DNA of 64,000 bases from CAADGU01 sp964581605 (GTDB lineage: Bacteria; Chloroflexota; Anaerolineae; Promineifilales; Promineifilaceae), in NCBI GenBank assembly GCA_964581605.1, contig CAZOPF010000004.1, positions 48,589-112,588 of the forward strand, read 5' to 3'. Shown piece by piece: positions 7,352 through 15,702 of the stretch; position 1 is the first letter of the stretch; each line of letters starts with the position of its first letter. The notes under the pieces were generated by a model. That model saw nothing but the letters and a program-made list of their open reading frames with translations. It made no database searches and had not been told where the DNA came from. Position numbers and translations under genes: made by a program.

Positions 7352-9730
7352 ATGATCCCCGAAAAAATCAACCGTTACGAAATTAAACGAGAACTGGGCC
7401 GGGGCGGTATGGCCACGGTCTACGAAGCGTATGATCCCCAATTCCAGCGCCCTGTGGCCGTCAAAATGCTGCCGCGTGAATTTTTGCATGACCCTGAATT
7501 CCGCGCCCGCTTCACCCGTGAAGCCCGCACCATTGCCGCCCTGGAACATCCGGCCATCGTGCCGGTTTATGACTTTGGCGAAGAGGACGGCCAACCCTTC
7601 CTGGTCATGCGCCTGATGACCGGCGGTTCGCTCAATGACCGGCTGGCAAATGGCCCCATTCCCATTGATGAGGCGTCTGACATTCTCAAACGTATCGGCT
7701 CGGCACTGGATCGAGCGCACAAACAGGGCATCGTCCACCGCGATCTGAAACCGGGTAACATTTTGTTTGACCATTACGGTGACGCCTTTCTGGCTGACTT
7801 TGGCATTGCCCGTATTGCCGCCGCCGGTTCGCAGCTTACGGCCAGCGGCAGTCTGGTGGGCACGCCCACCTACATGAGTCCTGAGCAGGTATATGGCAAC
7901 AAGGAGCTAGACGGCCGTTCCGACATCTACGCTCTGGGTGTGATCCTCTACCAGATGCTCACCGGCGAAATCCCCTTTGACGCCGACACTCCGGCACGCA
8001 TGATGATGGCCCATGTGATGAACCCCGTGCCCCACCTGGTGGACAAACGGCCCGATCTGGCCCCCTGTGACCTGGTGATCAGCAAGGCGATGGCCAAAGA
8101 GCCTGACCATCGTTTCTCCACCGCCTCTGACATGACCAACGAACTGACGGCCATCACCCAAAAGATGAAACAGCCGGATTTGACGGCCGCCACGCCCCCT
8201 CCACCGAGCACACCGCCCCCACCCGCCGCCTCAACACCATCTGAGCCGGCCCCACCAGAACCCACCGCCGCCACCAGAGCAACAACGGCCGTGCCCGAAC
8301 CCGCTCCTACCCTACCCCCTCGCCCTACCCCTGGAAAAGCGGGGGCTTCTTTTGAGGAACCTGCCTTTAGCGAAGAAGCCGTCCACACGGGCAGCACAAA
8401 GACGCCGGTATGGGTATTGGCGCTATTGGGGATCATTGCCATTTTGTGTCTGGGTGGCACGGCCTTTGGTGGGTATGTGGTGTTCAATTCATTGATGGCC
8501 GAGGAAACTGCCACACCGACGGCCGTAACAACTATCAGTGAAGATGGCACGTCCGTATTTGAAACACTGGATGAGGCTACCCCAACAACGATGCCGTCGG
8601 CGACACCCGTGCCAACAGACACGGCCGTGCCCGAAGCCACACCACTGCCAACGGATACGGCCGTGCCCGTTCCGGATGACGCCATCGCCACCCGCCAAAG
8701 CCTGGAAGCCACCCGCGCCGCCGCGGCCGGCAACCAGAATAACAACAACACCGGCAGCGATGTGGACGCCCAGGCCACCCGCGCCAGTCTGGAAGCCACC
8801 CGCAACGCCGAAATCGCCAGCCAGCCTCTCAACCTCTTTGGCGAACTGGACGACAGCGACGCTTTCTTCCCGGCTGAAAGCGGCGAACTGCCCCATGACC
8901 CCGGCGATAACACCATTGAAATGTACTATCCTGGCATCAATACTGATAACTTTGTTCTAGATGTCACCTTCCTCAACCCCTACCCCACCGAAGCGGGTGG
9001 GTGGGACTTTGGCGTCACCTTCCGCCAGGAAGAGCCGGATGAAGAACTGCGGCTCGTCGTGCGATCCGACGGCGAGTGGAATCTCAACAATCGCAGTTTA
9101 GACGGGGATCAATTTGTCCAGGAAGGAGATGTTTCCGACATCCTGGATGTACGGCCGAATGAAGCCAACCAGTTGACGCTGATCGTGACCGGAGATCGCG
9201 GGGTTTTCTTCCTTAACGAGCAATTTGTCGCCACGCTCGATTTGACAGCGCGGGTCAATGAAGGTGAGATTGCGCTGGGCACAGGTTTCTACACTGACAA
9301 TGAGCGGAACAATGCCATCACCGAATATGAAAACTTTGCCATCTGGCCCCTGGAACCGGCATTTGGCCCGGAAAATGGCGAACTGGAACACGCCCTGGAT
9401 GATTTGATCAAGCTGGATGAAGCGGGTGTGGAATTACGCAATTTTGTCGTCTTTGCCACATTCATGAATCCGTTTGCGGCCGCCGAAAACGATTTCGACT
9501 TTGGCTTCGCTTTCCGCGACGACAATGACGGCACCAAATACTGGCTGGTTATTGCCTCCGAAGGGGAATGGGAGTTAGTCGGCCGTTATGGGGATGCGGA
9601 CAGCGATACCACCCTGCAAAGCGGCAACCTCTCGAACCTGAATCTCGGCGAGGGTGAAAGCAATGATCTGGCACTCATTGTGTTGGGGGAAGTGGGCTTC
9701 TTTTTTGTCAACGGCGAATTCATCGAACAG
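7352..9730 (+). CDS. PknB-type transmembrane Ser/Thr protein kinase with extracellular repeats (3' end lost in gap)
   Basis: 793 codons are visible before the gap. Residues 9-270 are a Hanks-type kinase: GRGGMATVYEA loop, K38, HRDLKPGN (D131), DFG (149-151) and a TPTYMSPEQ activation segment, so it should be active. A Pro/Thr-rich linker (270-345) leads to one membrane helix (about 352-377). Outside, another low-complexity stretch (ATPTxxPTDTAVP repeats) is followed by two related beta-rich units, near 500-660 and 670-793, each with FGxxFRxxxDxxxxLVxxSxGEWxL. They look like jelly-roll ligand or sugar-binding domains. The true C-terminus lies in the N-run at 9731. The open frame after the gap belongs to rpe on the other strand. 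No phosphatase partner is nearby. Confidence 0.9.
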
Positions 9731-9830
9731 NNNNNNNNNNNNNNNNNNNNNNNNNNNNNNNNNNNNNNNNNNNNNNNNNNNNNNNNNNNNNNNNNNNNNN
9801 NNNNNNNNNNNNNNNNNNNNNNNNNNNNNN
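9731..9830. other. Assembly gap, 100 N
   Basis: A second placeholder of exactly 100 N. It removes the ends of two converging genes, the kinase (plus strand) and rpe (minus strand). Confidence 0.98.
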
Positions 9831-10493
9831 CAAATCCGCCAGATTCTCCGCCACCGACTTTGGCCCCCCAAAAACGGCACTGCCCACCACCAAAACCGTT
9901 GCGCCTGCTCCTACTACCTCGGCCGCATTGGCCGGGCTAATGCCTCCATCCACTTCCAACCAAGCCGTAGGGTTAACGCTATCAAGCATCTGCCGCAGCC
10001 GCCGAATTTTGTCCGTGCTGCCCGGAATATAACGCTGCCCGCCAAAACCGGGATTCACGGACATGATCAAAACCAGGTCTACCTCCGGCAAAATCTCTTC
10101 TAACGCCACCAAAGGCGTGGCCGGGTTGAGCGTCACACCCGCTTTCAGCCCCAAATCTTTGATCGCCTGAATTGTCCGGTGCAAATGGCGCGTGGCCTCC
10201 ACATGCACCGTCAGCCGATCTGCGCCTGCCTGGGAAAACTCTTCCAGGAAACGGTCAGGCTCCTCAATCATCAGGTGGACATCTAAGAGCGTATTGGTTT
10301 CGTTAGCCAACGGCCGTAACGCCCGCACCGCCACCGGCCCAAAGGAGATATTCGGCACAAAACGGCCGTCCATCACATCCACATGCAGCCAATCCGCCCC
10401 CGCCGCCACCGCTTCTCGCGCATGAGCCTCCAACCGGGCAAAGTCGGCCGCTAAAATGGAGGGGGCTATCTTAATGTTTTGCACTCTTGCCAA
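9831..10493 (-). CDS. rpe: Ribulose-phosphate 3-epimerase (C-terminus in gap)
   Basis: 221 codons are visible, close to the full 215-230 residues of the family, so only a short tail is missing. It interconverts ribulose 5-phosphate and xylulose 5-phosphate in the pentose phosphate pathway. The TIM-barrel signatures are clear: APSILAADFARL at the N-terminus, HVDVMDGRFVPNISFGP (metal His and Asp), DVHLMIEEP, MSVNPGFGGQ, and EVDGGISPAN with the second catalytic Asp. The start appears to be TTG at 10493, with GGAGA seven bases upstream; an in-frame GTG lies three codons later. It is the last gene of a run after transketolase and an acetyltransferase, 15 bases behind the latter's stop. Confidence 0.92.
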
Positions 10494-10508
10494 TGTTTCT
10501 CTCCACCA

Positions 10509-11057
10509 CTACCAAATACGCCCCGGTTGACATTCTATTGTTAGCCCTCGGTCCAAATCAAGCGCCGGTGTTTGCCCCAGCCGCAAGATCATCACCCCGG
10601 TTTGATCCGGTGTGGGAATCAAACCATGCTCATCCCGGCCGGCCAGCGGGCCGCGCCAGACTTCCCAACCCAGCCGGCTATAAAATGCCGTTCGCTCCGT
10701 TTCTAAACAGGCAATAGCATACTCATCAGCAATTTCGCCTGCCAGCCGACGCAGCAGGGCGCTCCCGTAGCCGCCCCCTTGATAGGCCGGTAGTGTAGCG
10801 ACAGCATCTACATAGGCTGTTTTCAAGATCGGATGACCTTCCGGTTGCAGCCAACGGGTTGTCACCAGCGCATGACCCACCAATAGCTCACCTCGATAAG
10901 CAAGGAAATGCCAGCCACCCGAAGGGACGTAAGAAAAAAGATGTTGGAAATCTTCTTCCTGATGCGCAGCAATACAAAGCTGGATAATCGCTGTTTGGGT
11001 AGCTTGATCTAGCTCTTCCGTCCGGGCAGAAGTGATGATAAACGACTCGGTACTCAT
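10509..11057 (-). CDS. GNAT acetyltransferase resembling aminoglycoside 2'-N-acetyltransferases
   Basis: 182 residues, the length of AAC(2')-I proteins (about 180-195). The match to that subgroup is along the whole length. There is an N-terminal SARTEEL region, GHALVTTRWL then YVDAVATLPAYQGGGYGSALLRRL (acetyl-CoA-binding loop Q-G-G-G-Y-G), a FYSRLGWEVWRGP motif, and a C-terminal end of the form LDxxxxITCxxxxxxW (here LTIECQPGRIW). The family moves acetyl groups to amines; chromosomal AAC(2') proteins often have house-keeping roles, so drug resistance should not be assumed. The gene starts 3 bases after the transketolase stop and runs into rpe, so it is operon-embedded. Annotation as a generic GNAT enzyme is safe; the AAC(2') subgroup is an inference. 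Confidence 0.8.
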   Translation of the reverse strand: MSTESFIITSARTEELDQATQTAIIQLCIAAHQEEDFQHLFSYVPSGGWHFLAYRGELLVGHALVTTRWLQPEGHPILKTAYVDAVATLPAYQGGGYGSALLRRLAGEIADEYAIACLETERTAFYSRLGWEVWRGPLAGRDEHGLIPTPDQTGVMILRLGQTPALDLDRGLTIECQPGRIW

Positions 11058-11060
11058 GCC

Positions 11061-13049
11061 TCAACGTATTAAAGCTAACGCCGCTTGGGACACTGCTTCG
11101 GCCGTCAATCCCAACTTCTCATAAATGGTTTTGTAGGGAGCGGAAGCGCCGAAACGATCCAGGCCAACGGCCGTGCCGCCATCGCCAATATACCGTTCCC
11201 AACCCAGGGTGACGCCGGCCTCAATAGAAACCCGCGCTTTGATGTGCGGCGGCAATACCGTGTTTCGATACACATCAGGCTGCTGGGCAAACAGTTCCCA
11301 GGAAGGTATGGACACCACCTGCACCCCAACACCCTGTTCCGCCAACAGCTTCTCCGCTTCCAGGGCAATATGCACTTCTGACCCCGTGCCCATGAGCAAA
11401 ACCTGTGGCTGGCGGGTGGGCTGTTTGATCACATAGGCCCCGTTGGCCACACTGCCCGTAATTTGCGACTGCACATGGTTCAGCGTGGGCACGGCCTGGC
11501 GCGTCAGGACAAGGGCGGTGGGGCCGCTTTTGTTTTCCAGGGCGATTTGCCACGCTTCGGCCACTTCTACAGCGTCACACGGCCGTATTACCGTCAGCCC
11601 CGGTATCGCCCGTAAACTCATCAACTGCTCTATCGGTTGGTGTGTAGGGCCGTCTTCACCCAGGCCAATGCTGTCATGGGTAAAGACATAAATGACGGGC
11701 AGCCCCATCAGCGCGGCCAGCCGGATGGAGCCGCGCATATAGTCGGAAAAGACGAGGAAGGTGCCACCATACGGCCGTACCCCCCCATGCAGCGCCATCC
11801 CATTCATTATCCCGCCCATGCCATGTTCGCGGATGCCATAATGAATGTACCGCCCGGAAAAATCGTCCCGCGACAGCGGCGTTTGCCCTTTGAGCGCGGT
11901 ATTGTTCGAGCCAGTCAGGTCGGCCGAGCCGCCAAGCAAATAGGGCACATGAGCGGCTATCGCGTTCAGCACCATGCCGGACGAAGCCCGCGTGGCCAGC
12001 GCCTTGCCCACTTCAAAGCTGGGCATAATCTCGTTCCAATTGGTGGGCAGGTCGCCATTAACCGCCTGCCGGAACGCCACCGCCAGTTCCGGGTGCGCCT
12101 CCTGGTAACGCCCCCATAACGTTTCCCACTCTGCCTGCGCCGCGCCATTTCCGGCCATAAACGGCGGGACTTCATCGGGCACATAAAAGAGTGGCTCCAG
12201 CGGCCAGCCCAACGCCTGCTTGGTCAGGTGGATTTCTTCCTCGCCCAGCGGTTCGCCATGCGCTTTGGCGGTGTCTTGCCGGTTGGGGCTGCCATAACCA
12301 ATGATGGTGCGGCAGGCGATGATGGACGGCCGTGCCGCCCCTTGTGCCTCTTGAATGGCGGCTATCACGGCTAATGGATCGTGCCCGTCCACACGGCTGG
12401 TGTGCCAGCCATAGGCCGCATACCGCGCCAACACATCTTCGCTAAAGGAGAGGTTGGTACGGCCGTCTATCGTAATCCCGTTATCGTCATATAGCACAAT
12501 CAGCTTGTTCAGCCCCAAATGGCCTGCCAGCGAGGATGCCTCACTGGACACCCCCTCCATCAGGTCGCCGTCACTGGCAATAGTGTAAGTGTAATGGTCA
12601 ATCAGGTCCAAACCGGGCTGATTAAATTGCACCGCCAGCCACTTTTCCGCCAACGCCATGCCAACCGCATTGGTAATGCCCTGCCCCAATGGGCCGGTGG
12701 TCGTTTCCACGCCGGGCGTATGCCCAAATTCCGGGTGGCCCGGCGTGGCGCTGCCCCACTGCCGGAACTGCATCAGTTCGGCCATGGGCAGGTCATACCC
12801 GCTCAGGTGCAGCAGGCTATACAGCAGCATCGAGCCATGCCCCGCCGACAATACAAACCGATCTCGATTGAACCATTTCGGGTCTTGGGGATTGTGCTTG
12901 AGAAATTGCGTCCACAGCACCACTGCCACATCGGCCATGCCCATGGGCATCCCCGGATGGCCGATATTCGCCTTCTGTACCGCATCCATCGTCAGTCCAC
13001 GAATCGTGTTCGCCGCCAGACGGTGTTTTTCTAAGTTGTAAGTTGTCAT
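11061..13049 (-). CDS. tkt: Transketolase
   Basis: A 662-residue thiamine-diphosphate enzyme that moves two-carbon units between sugar phosphates in the cytosol. Key motifs in order: GHPGMPMGMADV near residue 30, HGSMLLYSLLHLSGY, TTGPLGQG, the thiamine-binding SDGDLMEG...N segment near 155-190, and a pyrimidine-domain stretch with GIREHGMGGIMNG (the conserved Glu of the family). The ATG at 13049 is preferred over an in-frame start 18 codons upstream. GGAGA lies seven bases before it, and the family N-terminus (rANTIRxLTMDAVQKANxGHPG) begins there. It heads a run with the acetyltransferase and rpe, placing two non-oxidative pentose phosphate enzymes together. Confidence 0.97.
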   Translation of the reverse strand: MTTYNLEKHRLAANTIRGLTMDAVQKANIGHPGMPMGMADVAVVLWTQFLKHNPQDPKWFNRDRFVLSAGHGSMLLYSLLHLSGYDLPMAELMQFRQWGSATPGHPEFGHTPGVETTTGPLGQGITNAVGMALAEKWLAVQFNQPGLDLIDHYTYTIASDGDLMEGVSSEASSLAGHLGLNKLIVLYDDNGITIDGRTNLSFSEDVLARYAAYGWHTSRVDGHDPLAVIAAIQEAQGAARPSIIACRTIIGYGSPNRQDTAKAHGEPLGEEEIHLTKQALGWPLEPLFYVPDEVPPFMAGNGAAQAEWETLWGRYQEAHPELAVAFRQAVNGDLPTNWNEIMPSFEVGKALATRASSGMVLNAIAAHVPYLLGGSADLTGSNNTALKGQTPLSRDDFSGRYIHYGIREHGMGGIMNGMALHGGVRPYGGTFLVFSDYMRGSIRLAALMGLPVIYVFTHDSIGLGEDGPTHQPIEQLMSLRAIPGLTVIRPCDAVEVAEAWQIALENKSGPTALVLTRQAVPTLNHVQSQITGSVANGAYVIKQPTRQPQVLLMGTGSEVHIALEAEKLLAEQGVGVQVVSIPSWELFAQQPDVYRNTVLPPHIKARVSIEAGVTLGWERYIGDGGTAVGLDRFGASAPYKTIYEKLGLTAEAVSQAALALIR

Positions 13050-13066
13050 GTTTCTCCATTGAAAAT

Positions 13067-13123
13067 GGTTTGTAGTAGGCGATTTATCGCCGTTCGACGG
13101 CACTGAAGTGCCTACTACAAACC
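13067..13123. repeat. Hairpin between SDR gene and tkt
   Basis: Perfect 14-base arms (GGTTTGTAGTAGGC and its complement) enclose a 29-base centre. It begins right after the SDR stop codon and ends before the tkt ribosome site, on the same transcript. Confidence 0.75.
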
Positions 13124-13124
13124 G

Positions 13125-13895
13125 TTATTTCGGCGCCATCCGTATCGCCCCATCCAGCCGGATAACTTCGCCGTTAAGCATTTCGTTTTCAATAATGTGC
13201 TGGGCCAGCGCGGCGTACTCGTCGGGACGGCCGAGGCGGGAGGGGAAAGGGACTTGTTCGCCCAATGATTGGCGGGCTTTTTCGGGCAGTCCGGCCATCA
13301 TGGGTGTTTCAAAAATGCCGGGGGCAATGGTCATCACGCGGATGCCGGAGCGGGCCAGCTCGCGGGCCAGGGGGAGGGTCAGTGCCACCACGCCCCCTTT
13401 GCTGGCGGCATACGCCACCTGCCCAATTTGTCCATCAAAAGCAGCGACGGAAGCAGTGTTGATGATGACACCGCGCTCACCGGCAGCGTTTGGTTCACCT
13501 TTGCTCATGGCCGCGGCCGCCAGCCGGGCCACGTTGAAGGTGCCGACCAGGTTCACCTGGATGACTTTGGTAAAAGCGTCCAGGTCGTGGGGATTGCCGT
13601 CGCGGTCAAGTAGTTTGGCGGCGATGGCAATACCGGCACAGTTGATAACGCCGTGCAAGCTGCCAAAAGTGGTGAGGGCGGTAGTCACGGCCGTCTGCAC
13701 ATCTTCGGCACTCGTCACATTCACCCGCACAAAACGGACATTCTCGCCCAACTCGGCCGCCAGTTCTGCCCCGGCCGCCTCATTCAAATCGGCGATAATC
13801 ACCCGGCCGCCGACCTGCGCCAACCGCCGCACACAGGCCGCGCCCAACCCGGAGCTGCCACCTGTTACTAAAAATGTATGGTTTTGAATTTGCAT
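13125..13895 (-). CDS. Short-chain dehydrogenase, 3-hydroxyacyl-CoA dehydrogenase type 2 (HSD17B10) group
   Basis: 256 residues with the classical SDR layout: TGGSSGLG (NAD-binding, 11-18), D36 for NAD preference (IIADLNE), NCAG, catalytic Ser in NTASVAA, and YAASK. The stretch VPFPSRLGRPDEYA and the ending NGEVIRLDGAIRM are hallmarks of the group containing human HSD10, which oxidises 3-hydroxyacyl-CoA, usually short or branched. It would act in beta-oxidation or branched-chain amino acid breakdown. It lies upstream of tkt on the same strand with a hairpin between, so it may or may not share a transcript. Confident on family; the physiological substrate is inferred. Confidence 0.9.
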   Translation of the reverse strand: MQIQNHTFLVTGGSSGLGAACVRRLAQVGGRVIIADLNEAAGAELAAELGENVRFVRVNVTSAEDVQTAVTTALTTFGSLHGVINCAGIAIAAKLLDRDGNPHDLDAFTKVIQVNLVGTFNVARLAAAAMSKGEPNAAGERGVIINTASVAAFDGQIGQVAYAASKGGVVALTLPLARELARSGIRVMTIAPGIFETPMMAGLPEKARQSLGEQVPFPSRLGRPDEYAALAQHIIENEMLNGEVIRLDGAIRMAPK

Positions 13896-13941
13896 TACAC
13901 ATACCTCGGTACAAGATGATGCGGGATTTTAACACAATTAT

Positions 13942-14040
13942 GGGGTGTTCAGGTGTTCAGGTGTTCAGGTGTTCAGGTGTTCAGGTGTTCAGGTGTTTAA
14001 GTGTTCACATGAACACTTAAACACTTAAACACCTGAACAC
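13942..14040. repeat. Palindrome of AGGTGTTC tandem repeats
   Basis: Six or more direct copies of AGGTGTTC are followed, after a TGTTCACATGAACA centre, by the complementary run (GAACACTT AAACACCT). It lies upstream of the divergent SDR gene and of the small zinc-ribbon gene. A related, less regular copy is at 15047-15142. Confidence 0.9.
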
Positions 14041-14142
14041 GATAATTAGTACCATAGTGCCAGGGCTTACCCACCTGACGCGGGCTACACTGGGTGACAC
14101 AGAATAAGCAAGGCTGTATCGGTTTAAGGGAACAACAACATC

Positions 14143-14343
14143 ATGAAAATAGCCACAACCCCTGGCGGGCAGCCCATATGGGCAGCCGCCAATTCCCCCA
14201 AACAAGCCATTTGTCCCCACTGCGGTGGTGTATTAACATTACGCTGCCGCCAGCCGATGAAGAATGGCCCGGTTGTTTATTACTGGCGGCATCAGAGTAA
14301 TGAAAACCGGCATTGTCAGGCACGGACACGGCCGTTTGCCTGA
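14143..14343 (+). CDS. Small zinc-ribbon-like protein
   Basis: A possible 66-residue protein of unknown function. CPHCGG at 24-29 is a clear half of a zinc ribbon, and HC (58-59) with C35 may complete the site. The sequence is otherwise basic (RCRQPMKNG, YYWRHQSNENRHC). It sits 21 bases before the SRAP gene on the same strand and after a repeat palindrome. The ribosome site is weak. A competing frame (14094-14300) looks random. I call it real because of the cysteine pattern, but with limited confidence. Confidence 0.5.
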   Translation: MKIATTPGGQPIWAAANSPKQAICPHCGGVLTLRCRQPMKNGPVVYYWRHQSNENRHCQARTRPFA

Positions 14344-14364
14344 CTTTGTGGGAAGGAGTTGACT

Positions 14365-15042
14365 ATGTGTGGCCGATTTGCGCTTATTTCCTCCACTGCA
14401 GAGGTGGCAGATGCTTTAGGGGTGGATAGTGCAACCATTTCCGATATTCCCCCCGCTGTGCCCCGTTACAATATCGCCCCAACCCAACCGGTGCTGGCGG
14501 TCTATCTGGATGAGACCGGGCAACGCCGCCTGACTTTTTTCCAGTGGGGGTTGGTACCTTCCTGGTCAAAAGATGTGACTATTGGCTCGCGGCTGATCAA
14601 TGCCCGGTCGGAAACGGTGACAGAGAAAGCCTCGTTTCGCAATGCGTTTAAACGCCGCCGCTGCCTGATTCCGGCCAACGGTTTTTATGAATGGCAGAAG
14701 TTGAACGGGGGCAAACAGCCTCTCTATATTCACGGGGCCAACGGCCGTCTGCTGGCGCTGGCCGGGCTGTGGGAAGTGTGGCAAGAGCCGGAGGGCACGC
14801 GGCTGCAAACCTGCACTATCCTGACGACGACGCCCAACGAGTTAATGGCGTCTATCCATGATCGGATGCCGGTGATTTTGGAACCGGAAGATTTTGGCCT
14901 GTGGCTGGAACCAGGGGCGCACCCGGACGAGGCGCTGCATCTGTTACGGCCGTGCCCCGCCACCAAAATGAAAGCGTATCCGGTGAGTACGGCCGTGAAT
15001 AACCCCCGCAATGACACGCCAGAATGTATTCAACCGATGTGA
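14365..15042 (+). CDS. SRAP-domain protein (YedK/HMCES type, abasic-site DNA crosslinker)
   Basis: 225 residues. The family shields abasic sites in single-stranded DNA by forming a covalent link through the N-terminal cysteine left after Met removal, and shows peptidase-like self-processing. The start is ATG at 14365, not the in-frame TTG upstream, because the product must begin MCGRF and GGAAGGAG lies 6 bases before that ATG. Conserved elements: C2, YNIAPTQ, WGLVPSW, NARSETV, PANGFYEW (Glu), and IHDRMPVIL (His). Nothing nearby suggests an SOS operon; the next gene is a HAD phosphatase behind a repeat palindrome. Confidence 0.95.
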   Translation: MCGRFALISSTAEVADALGVDSATISDIPPAVPRYNIAPTQPVLAVYLDETGQRRLTFFQWGLVPSWSKDVTIGSRLINARSETVTEKASFRNAFKRRRCLIPANGFYEWQKLNGGKQPLYIHGANGRLLALAGLWEVWQEPEGTRLQTCTILTTTPNELMASIHDRMPVILEPEDFGLWLEPGAHPDEALHLLRPCPATKMKAYPVSTAVNNPRNDTPECIQPM

Positions 15043-15046
15043 TCCT

Positions 15047-15142
15047 GTGTTTGAGTGTTCAAGTGTTTAAGTGTTCAAGTGTTCACGTACTCACGTTAAC
15101 ACCTGAACACCTGAGCACTTAAACACAAAAACACAAAAACAC
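15047..15142. repeat. Palindrome of GTGTTCAA-type tandem repeats
   Basis: Irregular runs of GTGTTCAA/GTGTTTAA face runs of TTAACACC/TGAACACC. It fills the gap between the SRAP stop (5 bases away) and the start of the phosphatase gene, with an A-rich run of ACACAAAA at the right edge. Confidence 0.85.
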
Positions 15143-15146
15143 CCCT

Positions 15147-15695
15147 ATGCCCCCCGCCCTCTTCCTCGACCGTGATGGTGTGATTATCGAAAACAGGCCC
15201 GATTATGTGCGGCAGTGGGCGGATGTGGCGTTTTTCCCGCAGGCGTTGGCGGCACTGGCGCAAATGCGGCACACGCCATACAAGGTGATTGTGGTCACCA
15301 ACCAGTCGGCGGTGGGGCGGGGGTTGATGACGATGGAAACGGCCGTAACCCTCAACGAGCAAATCATGGAGACTGTTCGGCAGAGTGGCGGCCGTATAGA
15401 CGCCAGTTACATTTGCCCCGATGCGCCCGGCCAGGAAACGGGCTGCCGAAAACCCCTACCCGGCATGTTGCTTCAGGCCGCCCAGGAACATGACCTCGAT
15501 TTGAGCCACTCCATCATGATCGGGGATGCTCTTACTGATGTGCAGGCCGGCCGTGCGGCTGGTGTGCCTGTTTCGGCGCTGGTGCTTACCGGGCGCGGCC
15601 GCCAGCAAGCCGCCAAACCAGAAGCATCCATTTTGTTACCTTTTCCTGTTTTCAGGGATCTACAAGAAGCGATCACAGAGTTAATCGCCACCTGA
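15147..15695 (+). CDS. HAD-IIIA phosphatase, GmhB-like (heptose bisphosphate or histidinol-phosphate type)
   Basis: 182 residues. D8 and D10 (FLDRDGVI) are the nucleophile and general acid, VTNQSAVGRG is motif II, and IGDALTDVQAG carries the motif IV aspartates. In GmhB a zinc loop reads CPHxPxxxCxCRKP; here it is CPDAPGQETGCRKP. The histidine is replaced and the cysteine spacing altered, so zinc binding may be lost or the enzyme specialised. Chloroflexota generally lack heptose-bearing LPS, so a D-glycero-D-manno-heptose role is uncertain. The gene overlaps nothing and faces the convergent rhamnose aldolase gene 7 bases away. Confidence 0.8.
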   Translation: MPPALFLDRDGVIIENRPDYVRQWADVAFFPQALAALAQMRHTPYKVIVVTNQSAVGRGLMTMETAVTLNEQIMETVRQSGGRIDASYICPDAPGQETGCRKPLPGMLLQAAQEHDLDLSHSIMIGDALTDVQAGRAAGVPVSALVLTGRGRQQAAKPEASILLPFPVFRDLQEAITELIAT

Positions 15696-15702
15696 CTGCC
15701 CA

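Noticed and set aside
7948..8916. Minus-strand 322-residue frame opposite the kinase
   Set aside because: Low-complexity Ser/Val/Gly readout of the Pro/Thr-rich linker on the other strand.
9831..9940. Continuation of the kinase after the gap
   Set aside because: The frame is open only because rpe on the minus strand has biased codons; the peptide is proline/leucine junk.
10509..11057. Antibiotic resistance gene
   Set aside because: Similarity to AAC(2') is real but the operon context is metabolic; resistance is not shown.
13942..14040. CRISPR array
   Set aside because: Repeats are 8 bases in direct tandem without spacers, and the second half is the inverse complement.
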